DNA from: Clostridiales bacterium
GTDB lineage: Bacteria > Bacillota > Clostridia > Oscillospirales > JAAYXM01
Assembly: GCA_012515925.1 (NCBI GenBank)
Contig: JAAYXM010000138.1
Coordinates: 1-5,500, forward strand
DNA length: 5,500 nt
Reading direction: 5' to 3'
Shown here piece after piece: positions 1 to 5,500 of the stretch (position 1 is the stretch's first letter; every line of letters starts with the position of its first letter). Made by a program: the position numbers and the translations under genes. The notes beneath the pieces are model-generated. The model worked only from the letters and a program-made list of their open reading frames with translations. It was not told the DNA's origin and made no database searches.

Positions 1-155
1 GCCGTCTTCGCGACGATACGGGAGAAATCCTTTCGTTTACTATGAAAATGCCAAGCAGGGAACAGGCTAAAAAGCTTGAAGCCGGGTTTAAGCGCAAAGC
101 CGAGAGTATATATAATATCCTTCTTAACTCAATGCTGAAACCCGATGAGGATTAG
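1..155 (+). CDS. C-terminal fragment of an unidentified protein (possibly DUF4364-like)
   Basis: The reading frame is open from the left edge (first full codon at 3) to TAG at 153-155, giving about 50 residues. The start lies outside the window. The visible end begins RLRDDTGEILSFTMKMPS, then REQAKKLEAGFKRKAESIYN, and finishes with a short hydrophobic helix (ILLNSML) and an acidic tail (KPDED). It reads as a beta-strand followed by an amphipathic, lysine-rich helix. The pattern of a strand, then S/T-x-E-Q-A, then a helix carrying K-A-x-x-I-Y resembles what I remember of the C-terminus of DUF4364 proteins, small winged-helix-like proteins common in Clostridia. That is recollection from a short fragment, so the family name is tentative. 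The coding call is stronger, because the stop is followed 13 bp later by a strong terminator on the same strand. Confidence 0.6.
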   Translation, partial: RLRDDTGEILSFTMKMPSREQAKKLEAGFKRKAESIYNILLNSMLKPDED

Positions 156-168
156 AGTTTAGCGCCAC

Positions 169-202
169 GCCTGTTAAGTGTATCAGCTTAACAGGCTTTT
201 TT
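169..202 (+). terminator. Intrinsic terminator of the upstream gene
   Basis: There is a perfect 10-bp stem, with GCCTGTTAAG at 169-178 and CTTAACAGGC at 187-196. The loop is 8 nt (179-186), and six T residues (197-202) follow immediately. It sits 13 bp past the stop at 155 and before the symporter gene. It therefore ends the upstream transcript and implies that the symporter has its own promoter. The opposite strand has no T-run, so it acts in the + direction only. Confidence 0.93.
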
Positions 203-249
203 ATGTTAATTTCCCGTCCGTAAGCATATAGATTAAGTAAAAGCTTGCC

Positions 250-256
250 GGAGGGG
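250..256 (+). promoter_or_regulatory. Shine-Dalgarno site that fixes the symporter start
   Basis: GGAGGGG at 250-256 lies just before ATG at 260; its GGAGG core (250-254) leaves 5 nt of spacing. The longest open frame could begin at TTG 245, but that codon lies upstream of the ribosome binding site, which would then be inside the coding sequence. ATG 260 is therefore the start. Confidence 0.85.
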
Positions 257-259
257 AAA

Positions 260-1621
260 ATGCTGTCCTTAATTCTTGATATAAACAATGCCGTAAAAAA
301 CGTGGTCTGGGGTATGCCCGCGCTGATTCTGATATTCGGAACCGGATTATATTACTCGGTTTCGCTTAAGTTTTTTCAGTTAAGATACGCGAGAGTGTGG
401 CTTAAACATACTTTCGGCTGTTTTTTTAATAAAAAAAACACGCGCGAAACCTCCGGTATTTCGTCGTATAAAGCGTCGGCAACCGCGCTTGCCTCGACTA
501 TCGGCACGGGCAATATCGTAGGCGTTGCCACGGCGATTGTCGCGGGCGGGCCGGGCGCCGTTTTCTGGATATGGGTGTCGGCGTTTTTCGGGACTATGAT
601 TAAGTATTCCGAAATCCTTCTTGCCGTGTGCTTCAGACAAAAGGATAAAAACGGCAAGTATTTCGGCGGACCGATGTACTATATCGAGCAGGGGCTCGGA
701 CAAGGCTTTAAATGGCTGTCGGTCATATTCTGCGTTTTTGCCGTTTTCTCGATATTAGGCACAAGCAATTTAAATCAATCAAATTCGATAGCCGCCGCGG
801 CGGGTATTTTCGGGGTAAAGCCGATATTTGCCGGTTTGGCCGCGGCACTAATCACAAGCCTTGTCATAGTGCGCGGCATAAAGGGAATTGCGAATGTTTC
901 GGCAATGCTTGTGCCGTTTATGGCGTGCTTTTATATAGCCGGCGCTCTCTATACGATACTTGCCGGTTTCAATTCACTGGCAAACACGTTTATGCTGATA
1001 TTCAGGCGCGCATTTTCCTTAAACGCCGCGGGCGGGGGAATAGCGGGCTATACAATGATGAACGCGTTGAAAACCGGGTTTTCCCGCGCGGTTTTCTCAA
1101 ACGAGGCAGGACTGGGCACGGCGTCTATCGTACATGCCGCGGCGGATGCCGGGAACCCCGTAAAAGAGGGATTCTGGGGGATATTCGAGGTATTCGTCGA
1201 TACAATGGTTGTATGCTCGTTAACCGCGATTGCTATTATAAACTCGGGGTTGTATGCTTCGGGATTAAACGGAGCCGCGCTTTGCGCCGCGGTTTTCTCA
1301 AAGCATTTAGGCGGCGCGGGGGGGCTTTTTTTAAGCCTTAGCATAATAATGTTCGCGCTGTCCACGGTTTTGGGCATGTATTATTACGGCGAACAGTGTC
1401 TTTTCTATTTATTTCCCGGGAACAAGAGAGTATCCGAAATATATAAAATAATATATCTGCTGCTTATTATCGTGGGCTCGGAATGCAGCCTTACATTCGT
1501 CTGGAGTATTTCGGACACGTTAAACGGACTTCTTATTATCCCGAATCTGATTGCGGTTATAAGCCTTTCGGATATTGTGATTTATCTTACCAAAAGGCAT
1601 CTGAAAAACGAAAAACGCTGA
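260..1621 (+). CDS. alsT: Sodium:alanine/glycine symporter, AGCS family
   Basis: This 453-residue integral membrane protein is predicted to import small neutral amino acids (alanine or glycine; glutamine for some AlsT homologues) driven by the Na+ gradient. The AGCS family (TC 2.A.25) is recognisable throughout. GTGNIVGVATAI at residues 82-93 is followed by GGPGAVFWIW at 96-105, the region of the family signature. GGPMYYIEQGL is at 136-146 and NLNQSNS at 170-176. FSNEAGLGTAS (279-289) followed by IVHAAADAGNP is at 279-300. About ten hydrophobic segments span residues 16-444, and the C-terminus is short and basic (KRHLKNEKR). The length is normal for the family. ATG 260 is chosen because GGAGGGG lies directly upstream. 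The gene follows a terminator and ends 2 bp from convergent rodA, so it is probably transcribed alone. I see no riboswitch in the short leader and only a weak promoter candidate. Substrate choice cannot be read from the sequence. Confidence 0.95.
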   Translation: MLSLILDINNAVKNVVWGMPALILIFGTGLYYSVSLKFFQLRYARVWLKHTFGCFFNKKNTRETSGISSYKASATALASTIGTGNIVGVATAIVAGGPGAVFWIWVSAFFGTMIKYSEILLAVCFRQKDKNGKYFGGPMYYIEQGLGQGFKWLSVIFCVFAVFSILGTSNLNQSNSIAAAAGIFGVKPIFAGLAAALITSLVIVRGIKGIANVSAMLVPFMACFYIAGALYTILAGFNSLANTFMLIFRRAFSLNAAGGGIAGYTMMNALKTGFSRAVFSNEAGLGTASIVHAAADAGNPVKEGFWGIFEVFVDTMVVCSLTAIAIINSGLYASGLNGAALCAAVFSKHLGGAGGLFLSLSIIMFALSTVLGMYYYGEQCLFYLFPGNKRVSEIYKIIYLLLIIVGSECSLTFVWSISDTLNGLLIIPNLIAVISLSDIVIYLTKRHLKNEKR

Positions 1622-1623
1622 TT

Positions 1624-2751
1624 CTATTTACTGAGCCAGGCCGGTTTCGCGCGCATCCACGCGCTGCTGACAAGCCCTATGGCCGCGAATACCGTCAGAA
1701 CCGAGGAGCCGCCGTAACTGAAAAACGGCAGTGTAAGCCCGATAATCGGCATGATTCCGAGACACATGCCAACGTTCTCAAAGGTCTGATATATAAGCAT
1801 GGCCGCGACCCCGATGCAGACAAGATGGTTCGGCGAGCTGCTTGATCGCGAGGCGGTTACAAGACAGCGCACGATTATAACGGTAAGTATCGCGATTATC
1901 GCGAGACAGCCGACAAGTCCGAGCTCCTCGCCCGCGACCGCGAAAATAAAGTCGGTATGCTTTGCCGGCAAATAACCGAATTGCGTCTGAGTGCCCTTAA
2001 ACAAGCCGCGGCCGAAAAGCTGTCCTGCGCCGAGGGCGATTTTGCTTTGAATAGCGTGATAGCCCTTTCCCAACGGGTCAAGCTCGGGATTGAATACCAC
2101 GAGTATCCTTAGCTTTTGATATTCCTTAAGCACGAAATTCCAGATAAACGGGGCGGATATACACGCGAGCGCCCCGGCCCCGAGAAAATAGCGAAGCTTA
2201 ACTCCCGCGCAAAACGCCATAATAAGAAAAATAAATATATATACGGTCGCCATGCCCGTGTCATCCGAGACAAATATAATAAGCGCGACGGGTATAAGCA
2301 CATGCAGGCAAAGCTTGAGAACCGCGACCGGTGAGTTAATCTCGTTTCTCAGTTTGTACATATGACTTGACAACGTCAGTATCAGTAAAACCTTGCCTAA
2401 TTCGGCGGGCTGGATTCCTACCGAACCGAATCGAATCCATGACCTGTTTCCGGTATCGGTGGCACCGACGCCGAAGAAGTAAAGCGAGCCTATAAGCAGA
2501 ATATTCAGCACATATAGGTATTTCCAGTAGTTTGATATGGACTCGATATCAAGCCATGAAAGAAAAAAGTATACCGCGACGCCGATTAATATCGCGGCGA
2601 TTTGAATTTTAATGAAGCTGTATGTATTGTAGCTTTTGGTTGCGCTTAAAATCAGGACAAGCCCGTATACGGACGCGACAACGGCCGATAAAAGAAGAAA
2701 CATATCAATCTGCTTAAAAAAGTTTTTTACGGATTTGATTATCGATGACAT
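1624..2751 (-). CDS. rodA: RodA, peptidoglycan glycosyltransferase of the SEDS family
   Basis: RodA polymerises lipid II into glycan strands at the membrane during cell elongation, working with a class B penicillin-binding protein. The product is 375 residues with about ten membrane segments, the usual SEDS size. Visible family motifs are GNRSWIRFG near 101-109, QPAELGK at 114-120, FNPELDPLGKGYHAIQSKIA at 220-239, HTDFIF at 265-270, GEELGLVG at 274-281 and LPFFSYGGSS at 341-350. D267 in HTDFIF matches the essential SEDS aspartate. RodA is preferred over FtsW or SpoVE because the loop reads GLFKGTQTQFGYLP; FtsW proteins usually carry GxGxSxQK there. FENVGM is also close to the RodA NIGM motif. 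The start is ATG 2751, with AAGGAG 8 nt upstream; an in-frame TTG at 2757 is only 2 nt from that site and is rejected. The gene stands alone, away from mreBCD or a penicillin-binding protein gene, converges on the symporter and diverges from fhs. Confidence 0.92.
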   Translation of the reverse strand: MSSIIKSVKNFFKQIDMFLLLSAVVASVYGLVLILSATKSYNTYSFIKIQIAAILIGVAVYFFLSWLDIESISNYWKYLYVLNILLIGSLYFFGVGATDTGNRSWIRFGSVGIQPAELGKVLLILTLSSHMYKLRNEINSPVAVLKLCLHVLIPVALIIFVSDDTGMATVYIFIFLIMAFCAGVKLRYFLGAGALACISAPFIWNFVLKEYQKLRILVVFNPELDPLGKGYHAIQSKIALGAGQLFGRGLFKGTQTQFGYLPAKHTDFIFAVAGEELGLVGCLAIIAILTVIIVRCLVTASRSSSSPNHLVCIGVAAMLIYQTFENVGMCLGIMPIIGLTLPFFSYGGSSVLTVFAAIGLVSSAWMRAKPAWLSK

Positions 2752-2759
2752 CGGCAATA

Positions 2760-2765
2760 CTCCTT
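2760..2765 (-). promoter_or_regulatory. Shine-Dalgarno site that fixes the rodA start
   Basis: On the - strand this reads AAGGAG, followed by 8 nt (TATTGCCG) and then ATG at 2751. The spacing is right for ATG 2751 and too short (2 nt) for the in-frame TTG at 2757, so the protein should begin MSSIIKS. Confidence 0.8.
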
Positions 2766-2789
2766 GTCCGATATTTTTTCAACAATAAC

Positions 2790-2818
2790 ATTTTACCATT
2801 GTTTTAAAGCTTGGTAAA
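2790..2818 (-). promoter_or_regulatory. Predicted rodA promoter (extended -10)
   Basis: Read on the - strand, there is a -35 of TTTACC (2818-2813, 4 of 6 to consensus), a 17-nt spacer, and a -10 of TAAAAT (2795-2790). A TG sits one base upstream of the -10, making it an extended -10. Transcription would start near 2783, leaving a leader of roughly 30 nt that contains the AAGGAG site. This is a housekeeping-sigma type prediction from pattern alone. Confidence 0.6.
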
Positions 2819-2823
2819 CATAA

Positions 2824-2851
2824 ATTTTCTCTTTCCTTCGAAAGAGAAAAT
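2824..2851. repeat. Perfect 12-bp inverted repeat / hairpin, no T-run
   Basis: ATTTTCTCTTTC at 2824-2835 pairs perfectly with GAAAGAGAAAAT at 2840-2851 across a 4-nt loop (CTTC). Neither strand has a T-run after the stem, and both flanking genes point away from it, so it is not a terminator. It lies just upstream of the predicted rodA -35. Its role is unknown; it could be a protein-binding palindrome. Confidence 0.75.
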
Positions 2852-2894
2852 CAGAGAAGAGTGAGAAGAGAAGATATAAAAGAAGTAGTGTGTT

Positions 2895-2916
2895 TTTCCC
2901 CCCAACGGGGGAGAAA
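2895..2916. repeat. C-run/G-run hairpin
   Basis: CCCCC at 2899-2903 pairs with GGGGG at 2907-2911 around a 3-nt loop (AAC). The stem extends by four more pairs (2895-2898 with 2913-2916) if A2912 is bulged out. No T-run follows on either strand. A second C-run at 2955-2958 within CTTTCCCC could pair with the same G-run instead. Whether this stretch is transcribed is unclear, since both predicted start sites lie outside it. Confidence 0.55.
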
Positions 2917-2994
2917 TACAAATCAGAGTATAATGAGGGCCGCGTTTATGCTTTCCCCATAGATGACAGAAAAACCGAGTAATTTTCAAATTAG

Positions 2995-3016
2995 CATAAA
3001 TTTTACAAAATTTATG
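2995..3016. repeat. 22-bp palindrome at the fhs promoter, candidate operator
   Basis: CATAAATTTT at 2995-3004 and AAAATTTATG at 3007-3016 are perfect inverted 10-bp arms around a 2-bp centre (AC). The right arm runs into the predicted -35 region of fhs. The near-zero spacer suits a dimeric DNA-binding protein better than an RNA hairpin, and the predicted transcript begins downstream of it. The regulator is not identifiable; the sequence does not match the PurR box as I remember it. Confidence 0.5.
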
Positions 3017-3043
3017 TTCAAATCGGCTTTTTCGTGATATAAT
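3015..3043 (+). promoter_or_regulatory. Predicted fhs promoter (extended -10)
   Basis: A perfect TATAAT at 3038-3043 is preceded by TGA (3035-3037), giving an extended -10 (TGnTATAAT). The -35 region is weak: TGTTCA at 3015-3020 with a 17-nt spacer, or TTCAAA at 3017-3022 with a 15-nt spacer. Weak -35 elements are typical of extended -10 promoters. Transcription would start near 3050, giving a leader of about 33 nt before ATG 3083 and probably also driving coaW. Confidence 0.7.
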
Positions 3044-3082
3044 ATTGAATTAAATAATAATAAGAAATTTACCGGAGGACAA

Positions 3083-4750
3083 ATGTTATCAGACATACAA
3101 ATCGCGCAGAACGCGAAACTTATTGATATCCGTCAGGTTGCGGAAAAACTCGGCATAAAAGAAGACGAACTGATGCTGTTCGGCAAATACAAGGCAAAGC
3201 TTACAAACGAGCTGTTTAAGCGTGTCGAAAACAATATAAACGGAAAGCTTATATTGGTTACGGCGATAAACCCGACCCCTGCGGGAGAAGGAAAGACCAC
3301 GACCACAATCGGGCTCGGACAAGCCATGGCTAAGCGGAATATTAACGCGATAATAGCGCTTCGCGAGCCTTCTCTCGGGCCGGTGTTCGGCATGAAGGGC
3401 GGCGCCGCGGGCGGCGGCATGTCGCAGGTTGTGCCCATGGAGGATATTAATCTGCACTTCACCGGCGATATTCACGCGGTGACAAGCGCGAACAACCTGC
3501 TTTGCGCGATGCTTGACAATCATATGCATTACGGCAATGACTCCGATATAGATTCGCGGCGGATAGAGATTCGCCGTGTTATGGATATGAACGACCGCGC
3601 GCTCAGGAATATCGTAACCGGACTCGGCGGGAAATCAAACGGCGTACCGCGCGAGGATTCGTTTATGATAACCGTCGCGAGCGAGGTTATGGCGGTTTTA
3701 TGCCTTGCCGAGGATATGACCGATTTGAAAAGAAGGCTCGGAAATATAATAATCGCGTATAAATCCGACGGTGAGCCGGTCTACGCGAAGGACCTCTCCG
3801 CCGAGGGCGCCATGGCGGCGCTGCTCAAGGACGCGTTTATGCCCAATCTGATTCAGACTCTTGAGGGTACTCCGTGCATAATGCACGGCGGGCCGTTTGC
3901 GAATATCGCGCACGGCTGCAACTCACTCAGAGCCACAAGGCTTGCCTTAAAGCTTTCTGACTACGTTATCACCGAAGCCGGCTTCGGCTCGGATTTAGGC
4001 GCCGAAAAGTTCTTTGACATAAAATGCAGAAAGGCCGGTCTTAAGCCCGATTGCGCGGTGCTTGTCGCGACCCTGCGAGCTCTTAAATATAACGGCGGGG
4101 CTCCGAAAGACGAATTAAGACAGGAGAATAAAGATGCCTTAATCCGCGGACTTTCGAATTTAAAGGCGCATATTATAAGTCTTAAGCAGTTCGGACTGCC
4201 CGTTGTTGTCGCGATAAACAAATTCGATGAAGACACGGACTCCGAGCTTATGATAGTAGAAAGCGCGTGCCGCGAGCTCGGCGCGGAATTTGAGATAAGC
4301 CGGGCTTTCGCCGAAGGCGGAGAAGGCGCGGTTGCTCTCGCTGAAAAGGTTATTGAAGCGGCGGAGTCAGAATCCGAATTTAAGCTTTTATACCCCGACG
4401 ATATGCCGGTAACGGAAAAAATAAAAAGTATAGCTATAAAAATATACGGCGCCTCGGGTGTCGATTATTCTTCCGCCGCGCTTAAGTCGATACAGAAGAT
4501 TGAGTCAATGGGTTACGGCAATCTTCCCATATGTGTCGCGAAAACTCAGTATTCTCTGTCCGACAACCCGAAGCTTACGGGAAGGCCCTCGGGCTTTAAT
4601 ATATCCGTAAAACAGGTTAGGCTCTCCGCGGGCGCGGGCTTCATCGTGGTTTACTGCGGCGATATTATGACAATGCCGGGTCTGCCTAAAAATCCGTCCG
4701 CCGCGGGTATCGATATTGACGAAAACAGTAAAATCAGCGGTTTGTTTTAA
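3083..4750 (+). CDS. fhs: Formate-tetrahydrofolate ligase
   Basis: This cytoplasmic enzyme joins formate to tetrahydrofolate using ATP, giving 10-formyl-THF for purine and other one-carbon synthesis. It also serves the methyl branch of the Wood-Ljungdahl pathway in acetogens. The product is 555 residues, the normal length, and is full in every conserved block. The P-loop TPAGEGKT is at 65-72, REPSLGPVFGMKGGAAGGG is at 94-112, PMEDINLHFTGD is at 118-129, ITEAGFGSDLGAEKFFDIKC is at 296-315 and VATLRALKYNGG is at 328-339. VVVAINKFDEDTDSE is at 374-388, and the C-terminal block RLSAGAGFIV to MTMPGLPKNPSA is at 513-540. ATG 3083 follows GGAGG (3074-3078) with 4 nt spacing. Three conserved-block positions differ from the sequence I expect: M113, L331 and F409. 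coaW follows after 14 bp. Fhs alone does not show that the organism is an acetogen. Confidence 0.98.
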   Translation: MLSDIQIAQNAKLIDIRQVAEKLGIKEDELMLFGKYKAKLTNELFKRVENNINGKLILVTAINPTPAGEGKTTTTIGLGQAMAKRNINAIIALREPSLGPVFGMKGGAAGGGMSQVVPMEDINLHFTGDIHAVTSANNLLCAMLDNHMHYGNDSDIDSRRIEIRRVMDMNDRALRNIVTGLGGKSNGVPREDSFMITVASEVMAVLCLAEDMTDLKRRLGNIIIAYKSDGEPVYAKDLSAEGAMAALLKDAFMPNLIQTLEGTPCIMHGGPFANIAHGCNSLRATRLALKLSDYVITEAGFGSDLGAEKFFDIKCRKAGLKPDCAVLVATLRALKYNGGAPKDELRQENKDALIRGLSNLKAHIISLKQFGLPVVVAINKFDEDTDSELMIVESACRELGAEFEISRAFAEGGEGAVALAEKVIEAAESESEFKLLYPDDMPVTEKIKSIAIKIYGASGVDYSSAALKSIQKIESMGYGNLPICVAKTQYSLSDNPKLTGRPSGFNISVKQVRLSAGAGFIVVYCGDIMTMPGLPKNPSAAGIDIDENSKISGLF

Positions 4751-4764
4751 TAAGGGTGGTAATA

Positions 4765-5500
4765 ATGAAAAGCGTTTTGGGAATAGATATCGGCGGAAGC
4801 ACAACTAAGATTATCGGGTATCGCGACGGCGGCATATTCTCTCCGATACTCGTTAAGGCGAACGACCCGCGCGCGTCGCTTTACGGCGCGTTTGGAAAAT
4901 TCATGAGCGTAAACTGCCTTTCGCTTACGGATATCGAAAAAGTCATGATAACCGGTGTCGGCTCGGCGGAGGCGGAAAAAGAAATATTCGGCATCAAAAC
5001 CCAGCGAATCAGCGAATTTCAGGCTATCGGCAGAGGCGGCCTGTTTTTAAGCGGCCTTGACAGCGCGGTTATTGTCAGCATGGGCACGGGTACGGCCTTT
5101 GTTTCCGCAACGGGAGACGAAATCCGTCATTTGGGCGGAAGCGGAGTCGGCGGCGGCACATTGCTCGGGCTGTCAAACAGAATACTTAACGTAAGGCATT
5201 TTGACGATATAATTGAGACCGCGAAGACCGGGGATTTACGAAATGTTGATTTGTTTATCGACGATATAAGCCGGGAGAGGATGGAAAACCTGCCGCCGTA
5301 TATAACCGCTTCGAATTTCGGAAAAATCAGCGACCTTGTATCACACGGCGACCTTGCGCTCGGTATTATAAACCTTGTTTTCCAGACAATCGGCGTCATT
5401 TCCGTATTCGCGTCAAAGATTGTGGACACGAATCATGTTGTACTTACCGGCAACCTAACAAGCGTACCGCAGGCAAAGGATATATTCGGGATAATCGAAA
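4765..5500 (+). CDS. coaW: Type II pantothenate kinase (cut by the window edge)
   Basis: This enzyme phosphorylates pantothenate with ATP, the first step of coenzyme A synthesis. 245 codons are visible with no stop, and the family usually runs to somewhat under 300 residues, so only a short C-terminal piece is missing. It has the ASKHA kinase fold: phosphate-1 motif GIDIGGSTTK at 6-15, YGAFGKF at 40-46, phosphate-2 motif MGTGTAFVS at 106-114, and the type II hallmark GGSGVGGGTLLGLSNRIL at 124-141. An adenosine-side motif VVLTGN is at 225-230. E84 in ISEFQAIGRGG is the likely catalytic base, by analogy with the conserved glutamate of type II enzymes. ATG 4765 is preceded by AAGGGTGGT (4752-4760), an imperfect ribosome binding site. 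The gene begins 14 bp after fhs with no terminator between, so the two are probably co-transcribed. The related BadF/BcrA ATPase group is the main alternative, but the GGGTLLGL block favours pantothenate kinase. Confidence 0.9.
   Translation, partial: MKSVLGIDIGGSTTKIIGYRDGGIFSPILVKANDPRASLYGAFGKFMSVNCLSLTDIEKVMITGVGSAEAEKEIFGIKTQRISEFQAIGRGGLFLSGLDSAVIVSMGTGTAFVSATGDEIRHLGGSGVGGGTLLGLSNRILNVRHFDDIIETAKTGDLRNVDLFIDDISRERMENLPPYITASNFGKISDLVSHGDLALGIINLVFQTIGVISVFASKIVDTNHVVLTGNLTSVPQAKDIFGIIE

Larger units (their letters stand above)
2817..3018. repeat. 12-bp inverted repeat at both divergent promoters
   Basis: AACATAAATTTT at 2817-2828 is matched exactly in inverted orientation by AAAATTTATGTT at 3007-3018. 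Each copy touches or overlaps the -35 region of the neighbouring promoter, and the two have the same orientation relative to the direction of transcription. The distance from the end of the 12-mer to the -10 hexamer is 21 nt for rodA and 19 nt for fhs. It may be a shared regulator site or an A/T-rich UP-like element. Terminal repeats of a small mobile element are less likely, as no target duplication is seen. Confidence 0.5.
2758..3082. other. rodA/fhs divergent intergenic region, no gene seen
   Basis: These 325 bp (331 bp from rodA ATG to fhs ATG) separate two divergent genes. They hold both predicted promoters, a 12-mer repeated in inverted orientation (2817-2828 and 3007-3018), a perfect 12-bp hairpin (2824-2851), a purine-rich stretch (2840-2890), a C/G-run hairpin (2895-2916) and a 22-bp palindrome (2995-3016). 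A 61-codon open frame on the - strand (2804-2989) has low-complexity content, no good ribosome binding site and would overlap the rodA promoter, so I do not call it a gene. I recognise no riboswitch, including the tetrahydrofolate riboswitch. Confidence 0.7.

Noticed and set aside
204..232. Possible symporter promoter (TGTTAA / TATAGA)
   Set aside because: The -35 match is only about 2 of 6 and the -10 4 of 6. A promoter is expected here after the terminator, but this one cannot be pinned down.
245..259. TTG at 245 as the symporter start
   Set aside because: It lies upstream of the GGAGGGG ribosome binding site at 250-256, which is correctly spaced for ATG 260.
712..1341. Long overlapping frames inside the symporter, fhs and coaW genes on either strand
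   Set aside because: They are shadows of recognised genes, rich in R, C and G or otherwise without domains, and lack translation signals.
1563..1598. Weak inverted repeat GCCTTT/AAAGGC as a rodA terminator
   Set aside because: Six-bp stem, loop of over 20 nt, inside the symporter coding sequence, and no T-run on the - strand.
2752..2757. TTG at 2757 as the rodA start
   Set aside because: Only 2 nt separate it from AAGGAG; ATG 2751 has normal 8-nt spacing.
2763..2769. GGACAAG (- strand) as a SpoIIID-like sporulation box before rodA
   Set aside because: A short match that overlaps the Shine-Dalgarno site; too common by chance to call.
2929..2934. TATAAT as an additional + strand promoter
   Set aside because: No -35 at any usual spacing (CGGGGG occupies the position) and no TG extension.
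2804..2989. 61-codon - strand open frame in the intergenic region
   Set aside because: Low-complexity product rich in F, S, H and K, no convincing ribosome binding site, and it covers the hairpins and overlaps the rodA promoter.
3002..3007. TTTACA as the fhs -35
   Set aside because: It matches consensus at 5 of 6 but lies 30 nt from TATAAT, with no -10 at normal spacing.
2817..3018. A miniature transposable element bounded by the 12-bp inverted repeats
   Set aside because: No target-site duplication is seen outside the repeats, and the repeats sit at promoter-equivalent positions, which explains them better.

Overview
The window looks like chromosomal core sequence from a Gram-positive, Clostridia-like bacterium, probably an uncultured Firmicute. 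The pointers are strong GGAGG-type ribosome binding sites, extended -10 promoters (TGnTATAAT and TGnTAAAAT), a classic hairpin-plus-T-run terminator, and gene content common in Clostridia: an AlsT-type alanine/glycine symporter, RodA, formate-tetrahydrofolate ligase and a type II pantothenate kinase. Coding sequence mixes GCG, CGC and GGC codons with many ATA and AAA codons. No mobile element, CRISPR array, tRNA or rRNA is visible.

Layout. Positions 1-155 hold the C-terminal end of a + strand gene, possibly of the DUF4364 type. It is closed by a very clear intrinsic terminator (169-202). A + strand AGCS-family Na+:amino-acid symporter (260-1621) follows and ends 2 bp from the stop of a convergent - strand rodA (1624-2751). 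rodA and the next gene, fhs (3083-4750, +), are divergent and share a 331-bp intergenic region. coaW, encoding a type II pantothenate kinase, starts 14 bp after fhs in the same direction and runs off the right edge (4765-5500).

Working together. fhs and coaW look like a two-gene (or longer) operon that joins entry of formate into the folate one-carbon pool with the first step of CoA synthesis. rodA is a separate, apparently single-gene unit for cell-wall elongation. The symporter is also apparently a single-gene unit and would import small neutral amino acids with Na+.

The most structured non-coding sequence is the rodA/fhs intergenic region. The same 12-mer, AAAATTTATGTT, lies just upstream of or overlapping the -35 region of both predicted divergent promoters, in the same orientation relative to each. 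At fhs it forms one half of a perfect 10-bp-arm palindrome. Between the promoters are a perfect 12-bp hairpin, a purine-rich stretch and a C/G-run hairpin, none followed by a T-run. I see no clear evidence of a wholly new biological system; this shared promoter architecture is the best candidate for something not yet described.
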